This document shows positions 8,701-14,917 of a stretch of DNA of 24,595 nt, one piece after another. A model generated the notes under the pieces. The model searched no databases and had not been told where the DNA came from. It saw nothing but the letters and a program-made list of their open reading frames with translations. The DNA comes from Euryarchaeota archaeon UBA121 (lineage in GTDB: Archaea > Thermoplasmatota > Poseidoniia > Poseidoniales > Thalassarchaeaceae): positions 8,666 through 33,260 of the forward strand of contig DANL01000041.1 in assembly GCA_002499865.1 (NCBI GenBank), written 5' to 3'. The translations under genes were made by a program, and so were the position numbers. How positions within the stretch are numbered: the stretch's first letter is position 1; the number at the start of each line of letters is the position of its first letter.

Positions 8701-9018
8701 TTGAGTAGGGCCGATAGAATTGCTAATGCTGGCAAGAGAACAGCAAAGGAGGCAAGAGAGGCGGCCAATAAAAGAAGGCAATCTGAAAGACGTAAGAATT
8801 CTAACAAGTCAATAGATATCAAACCCCACAGGCACTGTGTTGTATGTTGGAAACCTATTTCTCTGGAGATAGAGCCTGCAGTTTGTGATGATGAGTCTTG
8901 TATTGAGAACAATAAGAAGAGAGAATCTTCCAGAAAAAGGTTGACAATAATGCTATATTTGTTTCCAGGGATTGCCATTCTGCTGATTTTCTTACAGTTG
9001 ATGTCCGGAGGGGCATAG
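8701..9018 (+). CDS. DUF2116-like zinc-ribbon protein with carboxyl-terminal membrane helix
   Basis: A 105-residue protein with a very basic, Arg/Lys/Ala-rich helix (1-36), a zinc-ribbon-like centre (HCVVCWKPI and VCDDESC, about 45-67), a second basic stretch and one hydrophobic helix near the end (about 82-99). This layout matches the archaeal DUF2116 family (zinc ribbon plus tail anchor), whose function is unknown. The protein is probably tail-anchored with the basic head in the cytoplasm, perhaps near ribosomes or nucleic acid (inference). The start is TTG with a strong GAGGAGG site. It sits three bases after the pyrH stop, so it is co-transcribed. Confidence 0.8.
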   Translation: MSRADRIANAGKRTAKEAREAANKRRQSERRKNSNKSIDIKPHRHCVVCWKPISLEIEPAVCDDESCIENNKKRESSRKRLTIMLYLFPGIAILLIFLQLMSGGA

Positions 9019-9024
9019 GGAGGG
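9018..9024 (+). promoter_or_regulatory. Ribosome-binding site of the membrane protein gene at 9031
   Basis: GGGAGGG, overlapping the last base of the previous stop codon and six bases before ATG 9031. It fixes the start and supports coupling within the pyrH unit. Confidence 0.55.
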
Positions 9025-9030
9025 ATTCAA

Positions 9031-9615
9031 ATGAATATGGTCAGGATATTGTCGATACTTCCAGGTCTTGTTGGGGGTCTCTGCATATTGATGGTCATGG
9101 GTAGCCTAATTGGCATAAATGTGGAAAATTCACGTACAGACGTGCCTATCGTACCTTGTACTGATGATTCGGTTGGTTGTCCTGTTGGAATGACCGGTGA
9201 AGACTTGGAAGTCCCTCCCGCATTCATGCTACTAGAGATAAGCATGAAGTTGGAATGGGACGAGCCGGATAGGAGCTGGATCGGGGTTGTTGATGCGAAG
9301 TATCAAGAAGATTGTCCTCCTGATTCTAACGGACTAACATCTTGTACTTCGGATGATTTTGTTTTCATTGCAGGAGGTCCTGATTCACTGGATGGAAGTC
9401 TAGAGTTTGTACTAGAGCCCGGCAAATATCGGTTTGTAACTGCTGGAAAGGATGGTTCCACTCTTGATGAACAATTGGTCACTATTGATCCTGAGATTCA
9501 TCTTGCTGGATTTGTCGAAATACTACTTGCTACTATTGGAATGACCCTACTTCTAGGCGCTAGTGAGATGGCCTTCCCCCTTAGAGATATGTGGAAGCGC
9601 TTCAGGGACGCGTGA
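9031..9615 (+). CDS. Uncharacterised envelope protein with two terminal membrane helices
   Basis: Not recognised. The 194-residue protein has a hydrophobic helix near the start (about 5-28), an acidic external part (about 30-155) and a second hydrophobic helix (about 158-177) followed by a short basic tail (FPLRDMWKRFRDA). The external part contains four cysteines (43, 50, 95, 105), which could form two disulfides, and an apparent beta-rich stretch ending in LEPGKYRFVTAGKDG. The latter resembles the strand-turn pattern of small beta-sandwich modules, but I cannot assign a family. It follows the zinc-ribbon gene with a good ribosome site, so it is very likely translated. Confidence 0.75.
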   Translation: MNMVRILSILPGLVGGLCILMVMGSLIGINVENSRTDVPIVPCTDDSVGCPVGMTGEDLEVPPAFMLLEISMKLEWDEPDRSWIGVVDAKYQEDCPPDSNGLTSCTSDDFVFIAGGPDSLDGSLEFVLEPGKYRFVTAGKDGSTLDEQLVTIDPEIHLAGFVEILLATIGMTLLLGASEMAFPLRDMWKRFRDA

Positions 9616-9660
9616 ATTGGGCATAGATTGCTTGAATAACCCATTCCTACTCGCGGTGTT

Positions 9661-9777
9661 ATGGCTGACAGGTGTCCGGGGTGTGGTTCGAAAATGGATA
9701 TCGGGGGTCTGCCTATCTCAATTGGTGGCTTCGATATGTATTGCACAACGTGCGGACATATTTGGCACATAAACTAG
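9661..9777 (+). CDS. 38-residue zinc-ribbon microprotein
   Basis: A short open frame from ATG 9661 to TAG 9775-9777. Seen: a CPGCG knuckle (Cys5, Cys8) at the start and a YCTTCG knuckle (Cys28, Cys31) near the end, spaced by a Gly-rich loop (GGLPISIGGFDM) as in a rubredoxin-like zinc ribbon. The protein ends in HIWHIN. Four cysteines in two CxxC pairs in so short a frame is unlikely by chance. It lies 45 bases after the membrane protein on the same strand, and its stop overlaps the end of the convergent GTPase gene by four bases. No clear GGAGG precedes the ATG. Function unknown; it could be an RNA- or protein-binding adaptor. Confidence 0.65.
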   Translation: MADRCPGCGSKMDIGGLPISIGGFDMYCTTCGHIWHIN

Positions 9778-10808
9778 GTCAAGTCGTTTCTCGGCCAGTC
9801 TTCGGGGAGATTGAGGGGGTCCGATATTTCATCAGCGGCTATCATTTCAACGAGCCTTTTCCTCAGATTTTCCATTCCCTCTCCTGTGATTGAGCTGATG
9901 GCAATTTTATCTTCCATTTCTGTAGATTTGTGTAAGTCTGATTTACTATGGACAACTAGAATTGCCCTCTCTGACATCAAGCCACTTACTTCTTCGAGAA
10001 GATTCATTTGTTCATCCATACTAGTTGTTGCTTCTGGGGTTGGGTCTATCAAAAATAATAGTACATCGCCAACATTCTCTAAGGCCGCTATTGCCTGCAT
10101 CTCGATATTATTTCTCTCTACCATGGGCCTATCCAGAAGGCCAGGTGTGTCGACCATCTGGTATTTTCTTCTTCGATGCATAAAGTGACCCAGATGTAGT
10201 TGCTTAGTTGTGAATGGATAAGCTGCTACCTCGGGCTCTCCGCTGGATAGAGAAGTAATCAAGGCTGATTTACCGACATTGGGAGAGCCGGCCACGACAA
10301 TGCATGGCTCATTGGAATCTATGGAAGGTAACTTCCTTAGAATATCTCGTGCCTCTCCCAGCCACTCTATTTCGGGAGAAATTTGCTCTATTATGGACGA
10401 GAATCTACCATATGCAGATCTTCTTGCTTGATGAAATCCGTCAATGTCCCTAAGTCTTAGAATTTTTCTTTGTGTATCGGCGGCTATCGACCTTACTCTC
10501 TCAGCGCCCCATTGAATAGCTCCCAGACTCTTTCTGTAATTGTCATTACCAACCGCGGCATCCACAAGGGCTTGATCGAATTCTGAGAGTGCATTCAAAC
10601 TTGGCCATCTCTCAACGTATGCTATGAGTGTCGTATCAATTACTGAGGCGGCTGACTGTACCATCTTGTTCATCTGTTTGCGAACTCTATGGTACTTGTC
10701 GGGATCTTCTACGGTATCTGACTGTTTACTGGCCTTTCTGAAAGCCTTATCAAGAATCTCGTCTGTTTTTAGAACAGTCGGGATTTTTCTCCATTCGATA
10801 GATGCCAT
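9774..10808 (-). CDS. Nog1-like GTPase (Obg/HflX superfamily)
   Basis: Archaeal relative of Nog1, a GTPase that assists large ribosomal subunit assembly. Seen (numbered from the TTG at 10847): a Nog1-type helical amino domain (IPTVLKTDEILDKAF, then the RKQMNKM helix), the P-loop GSPNVGKS (187-194), switch I AYPFTTK, switch II DTPG (233-236), an unusual G4 HSKSD (300-304, where NKxD is expected) and a G5-like ISSITGEG. Start: the ATG at 10808 has AGGAAGA upstream and begins ASIEWRKIPT, the normal Nog1 start, so the TTG 13 codons earlier is rejected. That leaves 344 residues. It is convergent with the zinc microprotein and divergent from the gene at 10917. Confidence 0.9.
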   Translation of the reverse strand: MASIEWRKIPTVLKTDEILDKAFRKASKQSDTVEDPDKYHRVRKQMNKMVQSAASVIDTTLIAYVERWPSLNALSEFDQALVDAAVGNDNYRKSLGAIQWGAERVRSIAADTQRKILRLRDIDGFHQARRSAYGRFSSIIEQISPEIEWLGEARDILRKLPSIDSNEPCIVVAGSPNVGKSALITSLSSGEPEVAAYPFTTKQLHLGHFMHRRRKYQMVDTPGLLDRPMVERNNIEMQAIAALENVGDVLLFLIDPTPEATTSMDEQMNLLEEVSGLMSERAILVVHSKSDLHKSTEMEDKIAISSITGEGMENLRKRLVEMIAADEISDPLNLPEDWPRNDLT

Positions 10809-10811
10809 GTG

Positions 10812-10818
10812 TCTTCCT
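10812..10818 (-). promoter_or_regulatory. Ribosome-binding site deciding the Nog1 start
   Basis: AGGAAGA on the minus strand, three bases before the ATG at 10808 (AGGA core six before). The alternative TTG at 10847 has no comparable site. Confidence 0.45.
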
Positions 10819-10885
10819 GACTCTACGACCAGCCCATTCCTATTCAAGACAGTAGCCAGAAATTGTATGGATTTTCAAATCATGC

Positions 10886-10899
10886 CCTTTTTCTATATG
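10886..10899 (+). promoter_or_regulatory. Candidate TATA element for the 10917 gene cluster
   Basis: A T-rich CTTTTTCTATATG stretch lies 18-31 bases before ATG 10917 in the 108-base divergent gap between this gene and the Nog1-like GTPase. Spacing is compatible with a leaderless transcript. The rest of the gap holds no open frame that I can support. Confidence 0.3.
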
Positions 10900-10916
10900 G
10901 ACCTCGCCGATAGCTC

Positions 10917-11354
10917 ATGCATGACATATCCAGTACACTGCCCGATTGGGCGGTTAAGATTCATCAAGCCCATGGTTCTCCTAAATTAGATGATATTCAA
11001 GATGTATTCCATGGGCCTCTTTCAAGTCGTAGCGCGGGCCTGAGGAAAGATGACATTATTGAGATAGTGATCGATTCAAGGGCAATTTCTTCAGATAGTG
11101 AAAATATCGCCAGAGGGATGTTAATTGGAACTACTAGGAATGCCGTAGAAATTATGGATGAAAACGGAGTTTTCAGATCTATAGCTCGAGATGTGATCGT
11201 AGAGGTGAGATTAATCGCTCACATGAGAGTTCCCTATCTGGAAGATGGGGAGATGATGACTTTCGAGAAAGAGGATATGCGACGTAGATCGAGTATGCAG
11301 GAGAAGGCAGAGCAGATGGCTGATGGCGGAATGGATAGTCATTTGTGGGGATGA
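10917..11354 (+). CDS. Uncharacterised protein, possibly Sm-like beta barrel
   Basis: Not recognised. The 145-residue soluble protein has a central 50-110 region (KDDIIEIVIDSRAI, ARGMLIGTTRNAVEIMDENG, DVIVEVRLIAH) alternating strands and turns, with a Gly-containing strand followed by a D/N-G turn. This resembles Sm/LSm or another small five-stranded barrel, but the match is by pattern only. The tail (about 115-145) is charged and Met-rich, probably disordered or helical. There is no membrane segment or signal peptide. It is the first gene of a run with PCD, nitroreductase and quinone oxidoreductase, four bases before PCD, so it is probably co-expressed. Confidence 0.7.
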   Translation: MHDISSTLPDWAVKIHQAHGSPKLDDIQDVFHGPLSSRSAGLRKDDIIEIVIDSRAISSDSENIARGMLIGTTRNAVEIMDENGVFRSIARDVIVEVRLIAHMRVPYLEDGEMMTFEKEDMRRRSSMQEKAEQMADGGMDSHLWG

Positions 11355-11358
11355 AAAA

Positions 11359-11688
11359 ATGGGCGGCTTAGAAAATAGAGAATGTGTTCCTTGCAGAGGA
11401 GGGGTCCCTCCTCTGGATGAGGAAGATGCGGTAGAGCTATTGGGACAAATAGATGATAATTGGTCGATAATTGATAATCGCCATATTGAGAGATCCTGGG
11501 TCTTCGAAGATTTCGTGGGAGCGTTAGAATTTGTAAATTCTGCTGGCGTAATTTGCGAAGATGAGGGACATCACGCTGACTTTGAATTTGGATGGGGGAG
11601 GGTCAAGGTAATTATTTGGACTCACAAGATTAACGGCCTAACTGAGTCAGATTTCATTTTGGCTGCTAAATTAGACCTTCTGGACTAG
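11359..11688 (+). CDS. phhB: Pterin-4a-carbinolamine dehydratase
   Basis: Dehydrates 4a-hydroxytetrahydropterin during pterin recycling; homologues also act in other pterin or non-enzymatic roles. Seen (from the chosen ATG): VPCRGGVPPL near the start, NWSI, the family signature E-x3-H-H in CEDEGHHADFEFGWGRVKV (Glu67, His71, His72), and the third His in WTHKINGLTESD (His89). Length 109 is typical. An upstream in-frame ATG at 11323 would overlap the previous gene and add residues foreign to the family, so I use the ATG at 11359, four bases after that gene. No aromatic amino acid hydroxylase is present in the window, so the physiological pterin is unknown. Confidence 0.9.
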   Translation: MGGLENRECVPCRGGVPPLDEEDAVELLGQIDDNWSIIDNRHIERSWVFEDFVGALEFVNSAGVICEDEGHHADFEFGWGRVKVIIWTHKINGLTESDFILAAKLDLLD

Positions 11689-11696
11689 GAATTTTC

Positions 11697-12269
11697 ATGA
11701 CTTCTGTGCAAGATATTCTGAATAGTAGAAGAACTGTTTACAGATTCACCGAGAGGGCTGTAGAAGAGTCGAGCCTCGAGGTGGCATTTGAGGCCGCTAG
11801 TAATGCTCCTTGCCACAAGCAAACGCACCCCTGGAACTACTATGTATTGGGACTAGAGACGAGGCAGGGGCTTCTACCAACGGTAATATCCATGGCCAAA
11901 GAGAAGGCAATTAAGGCCGGGGAGAACGGGTCTGAACAATCTATCAACAGAGCAGTGTCGAAGATTATGGACATCCCTGCCCTAATTGCAGTCACAACGA
12001 AACTAAGCCCTCAAGATTCATTCAGAGAGGAAGAGGACTATGCTGCGACTGTTTGTTCTTTGCATAATCTAGTACTTTCTCTATGGGACATGGGTATTGG
12101 ATCTCAGTGGAGTACCGGAAGCATAACTAGGCACCCCTCCACTTACAATGTACTAGGGATTGACGAGGAAAAGGAGAGGGTTGTGGGATTTCTGAAGGCT
12201 GGCTATCCAGAATCTATACCTTACATAGAAAAGAAAAGTTCTTCTGAAATTAGGAAGTACCTGCCCTAG
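11697..12269 (+). CDS. Nitroreductase-family flavoprotein
   Basis: FMN-dependent NAD(P)H oxidoreductase of the nitroreductase fold. Seen: the amino-terminal phosphate-binding NSRRTVYRFTERAV (9-22), the AASNAPCHKQTHPWNYYVL block (33-51), and the later DYAATVCSLHNLVLSLWDMGIGSQW helix and loop (about 115-139), which is the flavin/dimer region. Length 190 is normal. The real electron acceptor is not known; family members reduce nitro compounds, flavins, quinones or enoyl groups. AGGA overlaps the previous stop and lies six bases before the ATG. It belongs to a redox run with the PCD before and the quinone oxidoreductase after. Confidence 0.9.
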   Translation: MTSVQDILNSRRTVYRFTERAVEESSLEVAFEAASNAPCHKQTHPWNYYVLGLETRQGLLPTVISMAKEKAIKAGENGSEQSINRAVSKIMDIPALIAVTTKLSPQDSFREEEDYAATVCSLHNLVLSLWDMGIGSQWSTGSITRHPSTYNVLGIDEEKERVVGFLKAGYPESIPYIEKKSSSEIRKYLP

Positions 12270-12283
12270 AAAATGGTGTTAAT

Positions 12284-13306
12284 ATGAAGAAGGTAATTTA
12301 TCCAAAGATTGGAGGCGTGGATTCCATAGAAATAATCGAAGCAGAGGAGCCATTATCTTCCAAAGGTGAGGTTGTCGTCAGAATCCACAGAGCGGGAATA
12401 AATTTTGCAGATTTGATGATGAGGCAAGGACTATACGGGTCAAATCCTGATTTTCCATTTACTCCTGGCTATGAGGCGTCCGGAGTAATTACCGGCATAG
12501 GTGAAGGAGTTGATGGATTTGACGTTGGAGACAGGGTCCTAGCTATGACTGGATTTGGTGGCTATTCTGAGAAGGTTTCAATACCCAGTACCAGAGTATT
12601 CAAGTTACCAGATTCTGTAACTTTTGATCAAGCGGCTGCGATTCCCGTCACATATGGTACCGCATATCATATGCTATTCCACCTAGGAAGAATATCCCCC
12701 GGAGATTCGGTTCTAATCCATCATGCTGCAGGGGGCGTTGGAACTGCAGTTGCTCAATTGTGTAAAGTCGCAGGGGCCTCGGTAGTAATAGGAACGGCCT
12801 CTGCATCTAAGAAAGAGTTCGTAGAGTCCATAGGAGTCAAGTTTGTAGACAGAGAATCGGAAGATTTTGTCAAGATTTGCAAAGAAATGACTGATGGAAA
12901 AGGAGTTCATCACGCCATAGATCCCGTTGGAGGGAGTAATCTAATGAGATCTTACAAGGCCACTAGGAGGGGCGGGAAGGTATACTTCTTTGGTGCTTCA
13001 TCTGCAGTTAAGGGCGATAGGAGATCCATTATCGCGGCTATAAGGATGTGGTTTAACACCCCTAAATTAGATCCGATTAAGATGATGTCATCAAATAAGG
13101 CTGTTTTCGGCGTACATATGGGTCTTTTAGATGACGACAGGATATTCGCTAGCCATCTAAATGCACTTTCTAAGATGCTAGAAAATAACGAAATTAATCC
13201 CGTCATAGATAGCATTTGGAGATTTGAAAGAGTAGCTGAGGCTCAGATGCACATGCATGATCGTAAGAACCGTGGTAAAATACTCCTTGATTTCGCTCCG
13301 GAGTAA
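12284..13306 (+). CDS. NADPH:quinone oxidoreductase-like MDR protein
   Basis: Zinc-free medium-chain dehydrogenase/reductase of the quinone reductase/VAT-1-like branch. Seen: an amino-terminal GroES-like domain with RAGINFADLMMRQGLY (36-51) and FTPGYEASGVI (59-69), the nucleotide-binding HHAAGGVGTAVAQLC (146-160), and DPVGG in the second half of the Rossmann domain. The structural and catalytic zinc cysteines of alcohol dehydrogenases are absent. Length 340 is usual. Likely reaction: NADPH-dependent reduction of a quinone or enone; the substrate is not evident. GGTG lies five bases before the ATG. The stop abuts the convergent aIF2-beta stop with no space. Confidence 0.92.
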   Translation: MKKVIYPKIGGVDSIEIIEAEEPLSSKGEVVVRIHRAGINFADLMMRQGLYGSNPDFPFTPGYEASGVITGIGEGVDGFDVGDRVLAMTGFGGYSEKVSIPSTRVFKLPDSVTFDQAAAIPVTYGTAYHMLFHLGRISPGDSVLIHHAAGGVGTAVAQLCKVAGASVVIGTASASKKEFVESIGVKFVDRESEDFVKICKEMTDGKGVHHAIDPVGGSNLMRSYKATRRGGKVYFFGASSAVKGDRRSIIAAIRMWFNTPKLDPIKMMSSNKAVFGVHMGLLDDDRIFASHLNALSKMLENNEINPVIDSIWRFERVAEAQMHMHDRKNRGKILLDFAPE

Positions 13307-13717
13307 TCATAGCCTTACAGGCCTAGTAGCCCCACAGGCTTGACATTTCAACAGAGTGGTCCTATCCTCTTTGATGAATCTCGTATCAGGTGCCCTACAT
13401 TGATTACAGAGAATGTATGTCTTGACATAGCTCACCAGTTTTTCCTTGATTCTCTTTGGAGGGACTCTTCCCTTGAGCATTATTCTTGATTGCTCCCTAG
13501 TCCCTGAAGTTCCTAATTCATTGAGAAGATACTGATAGACATGGTTTGCGTCCCTATCCATTGCATCTACTACGTCTGAGAAGTTTCTCAGAATGGTCTG
13601 ACTGCCCTCAATCAATATTTCTGGCTCCGGCATAGTCCATCTAGACCTCTGACTAATTCCTTCTGGAATTCTTTCACGAGCTCTGTCGAGAAGATCTTCG
13701 TAGTCGAAACCATCCAT
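13307..13717 (-). CDS. Translation initiation factor aIF2 subunit beta
   Basis: Subunit of the heterotrimeric GTPase that brings initiator tRNA to the ribosome. Seen, from the ATG: YEDLLDRARERIPEG, the core IEGSQTILRNFSDVVDAMDRD, HVYQYLLNELGTSGT, and a carboxyl-terminal zinc ribbon with CNQC (104-107) and CQAC (125-128). The ATG at 13717 with GGAG four bases before it gives 136 residues, the usual archaeal size. A TTG at 13774 would add 19 residues (ending EWYVRSI) that I cannot match to the family, so the longer form is less likely but not excluded. Confidence 0.93.
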   Translation of the reverse strand: MDGFDYEDLLDRARERIPEGISQRSRWTMPEPEILIEGSQTILRNFSDVVDAMDRDANHVYQYLLNELGTSGTREQSRIMLKGRVPPKRIKEKLVSYVKTYILCNQCRAPDTRFIKEDRTTLLKCQACGATRPVRL

Positions 13718-13794
13718 AATGCTCCGAACATACCACTCCTTTTCACCCCACCGGGAGATGCGGGTGTCGGGCAAGGTAAAATCTTGGTACCTCT

Positions 13795-13802
13795 GGGAGG
13801 GG
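13795..13802 (+). promoter_or_regulatory. Ribosome-binding site deciding the dut start
   Basis: GGGAGGGG lies two bases before ATG 13805 (GGGAGG core four before). The in-frame TTG at 13784 precedes it and so cannot use it, which fixes the ATG as start. Confidence 0.55.
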
Positions 13803-13804
13803 CT

Positions 13805-14254
13805 ATGGAAGAGTCGTTGGAGGTCATGGTTGCCCGGACTGATGAGGGTGCGAGACTACCTACCAGAGGTAGTGAATACGCTGCTGGATGGGATCTTTAT
13901 GCCTTAGAGGAGTATGTAGTCCCGTTTAGAAAGAGCGTCAAACTACGTACTGGACTAAGAGTGGCGATCCCTGTGGGATATGAGGGGCAAGTTAGAGCTA
14001 GATCTTCCTTGGGCTCCAAGGGCCTGATTCTGCCTCATAGTATTGGCACAATAGATGCGGACTACAGAGGGGAGTTGTTTGTTCTCATGACTTGGATCGG
14101 AGAGGGAGAGTCATACAGAGTAAAGGCAGGAGAGAGAATCGCCCAACTGTTGATCTCTCCCATACCCGAAGTTTCGTTCAAGGAGGTTTCAATTGAGCAA
14201 CTTGGAGATACCAAGAGAGGAGATGGTGGATTCGGCAGTACGGGTCGTTTCTAG
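13805..14254 (+). CDS. dut: dUTPase (deoxyuridine triphosphatase), trimeric type
   Basis: Hydrolyses dUTP to dUMP and pyrophosphate, keeping uracil out of DNA. All five motifs of the trimeric family are present (149-residue numbering): AGWDLYA (27-33), RSSLGSKG (66-73), GTIDADYRGEL (81-91, catalytic Asp84), RIAQLLI (111-117) and RGDGGFGSTG (138-147). The last gives the flexible P-loop-like arm, so this is a dUTPase proper rather than a dCTP deaminase. Length is normal. Start choice rests on GGGAGG upstream. It may form its own unit, since 69 bases separate it from the GfcR-like gene. Confidence 0.95.
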   Translation: MEESLEVMVARTDEGARLPTRGSEYAAGWDLYALEEYVVPFRKSVKLRTGLRVAIPVGYEGQVRARSSLGSKGLILPHSIGTIDADYRGELFVLMTWIGEGESYRVKAGERIAQLLISPIPEVSFKEVSIEQLGDTKRGDGGFGSTGRF

Positions 14255-14270
14255 ATATCTCTAACTAGTT

Positions 14271-14290
14271 AATTTCTATACTGTATTCTC
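14271..14290 (+). promoter_or_regulatory. Candidate promoter of the GfcR-LysRS operon
   Basis: AT-rich stretch with TTCTATA inside the 69-base gap between dut and the regulator gene, some 45 bases before the ATG. It would give a short leader. This is a compositional guess only. Confidence 0.2.
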
Positions 14291-14323
14291 AATAGGTTCA
14301 TAGGAAGCGGATAGTGTCCCAGT

Positions 14324-14908
14324 ATGATGACAAGTAGCGTGGATGATTTACGAGCCACTGTTGAAGAATTGCGTTCTAAGGGACTCAATACCCAGCAGAT
14401 AGCAGATGAGATGTCTCTTTCTCAGACTACTATTAAGTGGCTTTCTTCGGGAGGGGTGGGCTCTGAAGATATGCCAAATGACATCAGAGTTGGTTGGAGG
14501 TCGATTGCAGTTAAGGCTGGAAGGATAGAGGCTATTTCTTACGTATTCTGTGATATTTTAGAAGAGGAAATTGGAGATGATGTAGATACCATAGTCGGTA
14601 TCAGCATTAATGGGATAGCATTTGCTCAAGCTATAGGCGGACAGTTGGATCTTGACTTAGCCGTCAGCAGGAGTATCAGTGAAGACGGGGGCGGACATAT
14701 TTCTGAGGTCTTCGCTGATGTTGAAGGTAAGAGGTGTGTTGTAGTTGATGACGTACTCTCTGGAGGAACGACAATGACCAAGACGGTGAACAATCTAAGA
14801 GCTGCTGGTGCAGAGGTAAAGTTATGCATGGTTCTTGCCAATAAGTCCCACAGGAACGATATCGAGGGTGTGCCTCTGCGTGGACTTGTCAGAGTAGTGA
14901 CTGTCTGA
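14324..14908 (+). CDS. GfcR-like HTH and phosphoribosyltransferase-domain regulator
   Basis: An archaeal protein with an amino-terminal helix-turn-helix (about 8-40, ELRSKGLNTQQIADEM then SLSQTTIKWL) joined to an orotate phosphoribosyltransferase-like domain. The PRPP-binding loop is VVVDDVLSGGTT (139-150). In haloarchaea a member of this family, GfcR, controls sugar catabolic genes; others are annotated as PyrE-like. Here it could sense PRPP or a nucleotide and bind DNA (inference). The start could be either of two adjacent ATG codons (14324 or 14327). It is first in a tight five-gene run (LysRS, DUF2071, DCC, RsuA-type), with nine bases to LysRS. The 14255-14323 gap is AT-rich and probably holds its promoter. 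Confidence 0.85.
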   Translation: MMTSSVDDLRATVEELRSKGLNTQQIADEMSLSQTTIKWLSSGGVGSEDMPNDIRVGWRSIAVKAGRIEAISYVFCDILEEEIGDDVDTIVGISINGIAFAQAIGGQLDLDLAVSRSISEDGGGHISEVFADVEGKRCVVVDDVLSGGTTMTKTVNNLRAAGAEVKLCMVLANKSHRNDIEGVPLRGLVRVVTV

Positions 14909-14917
14909 GGAAGAGAA

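Noticed and set aside
8361..8978. Minus-strand open frame of 205 codons across pyrH and the zinc-ribbon gene
   Set aside because: Lies opposite two well-supported genes, has no recognisable motif, and its composition follows the reverse of the coding frames.
10809..10847. TTG start for the Nog1-like gene at 10847
   Set aside because: The ATG at 10808 has an upstream AGGA and gives the normal family beginning.
10624..10989. Plus-strand frame of 121 codons overlapping the Nog1 gene and the 10917 gene start
   Set aside because: Opposite the Nog1 amino domain, and its tail runs in another frame of a better candidate gene; no motif.
13784..13804. TTG start for dut at 13784
   Set aside because: GGGAGG lies downstream of it and directly before the ATG at 13805, and the added residues are not in the family.
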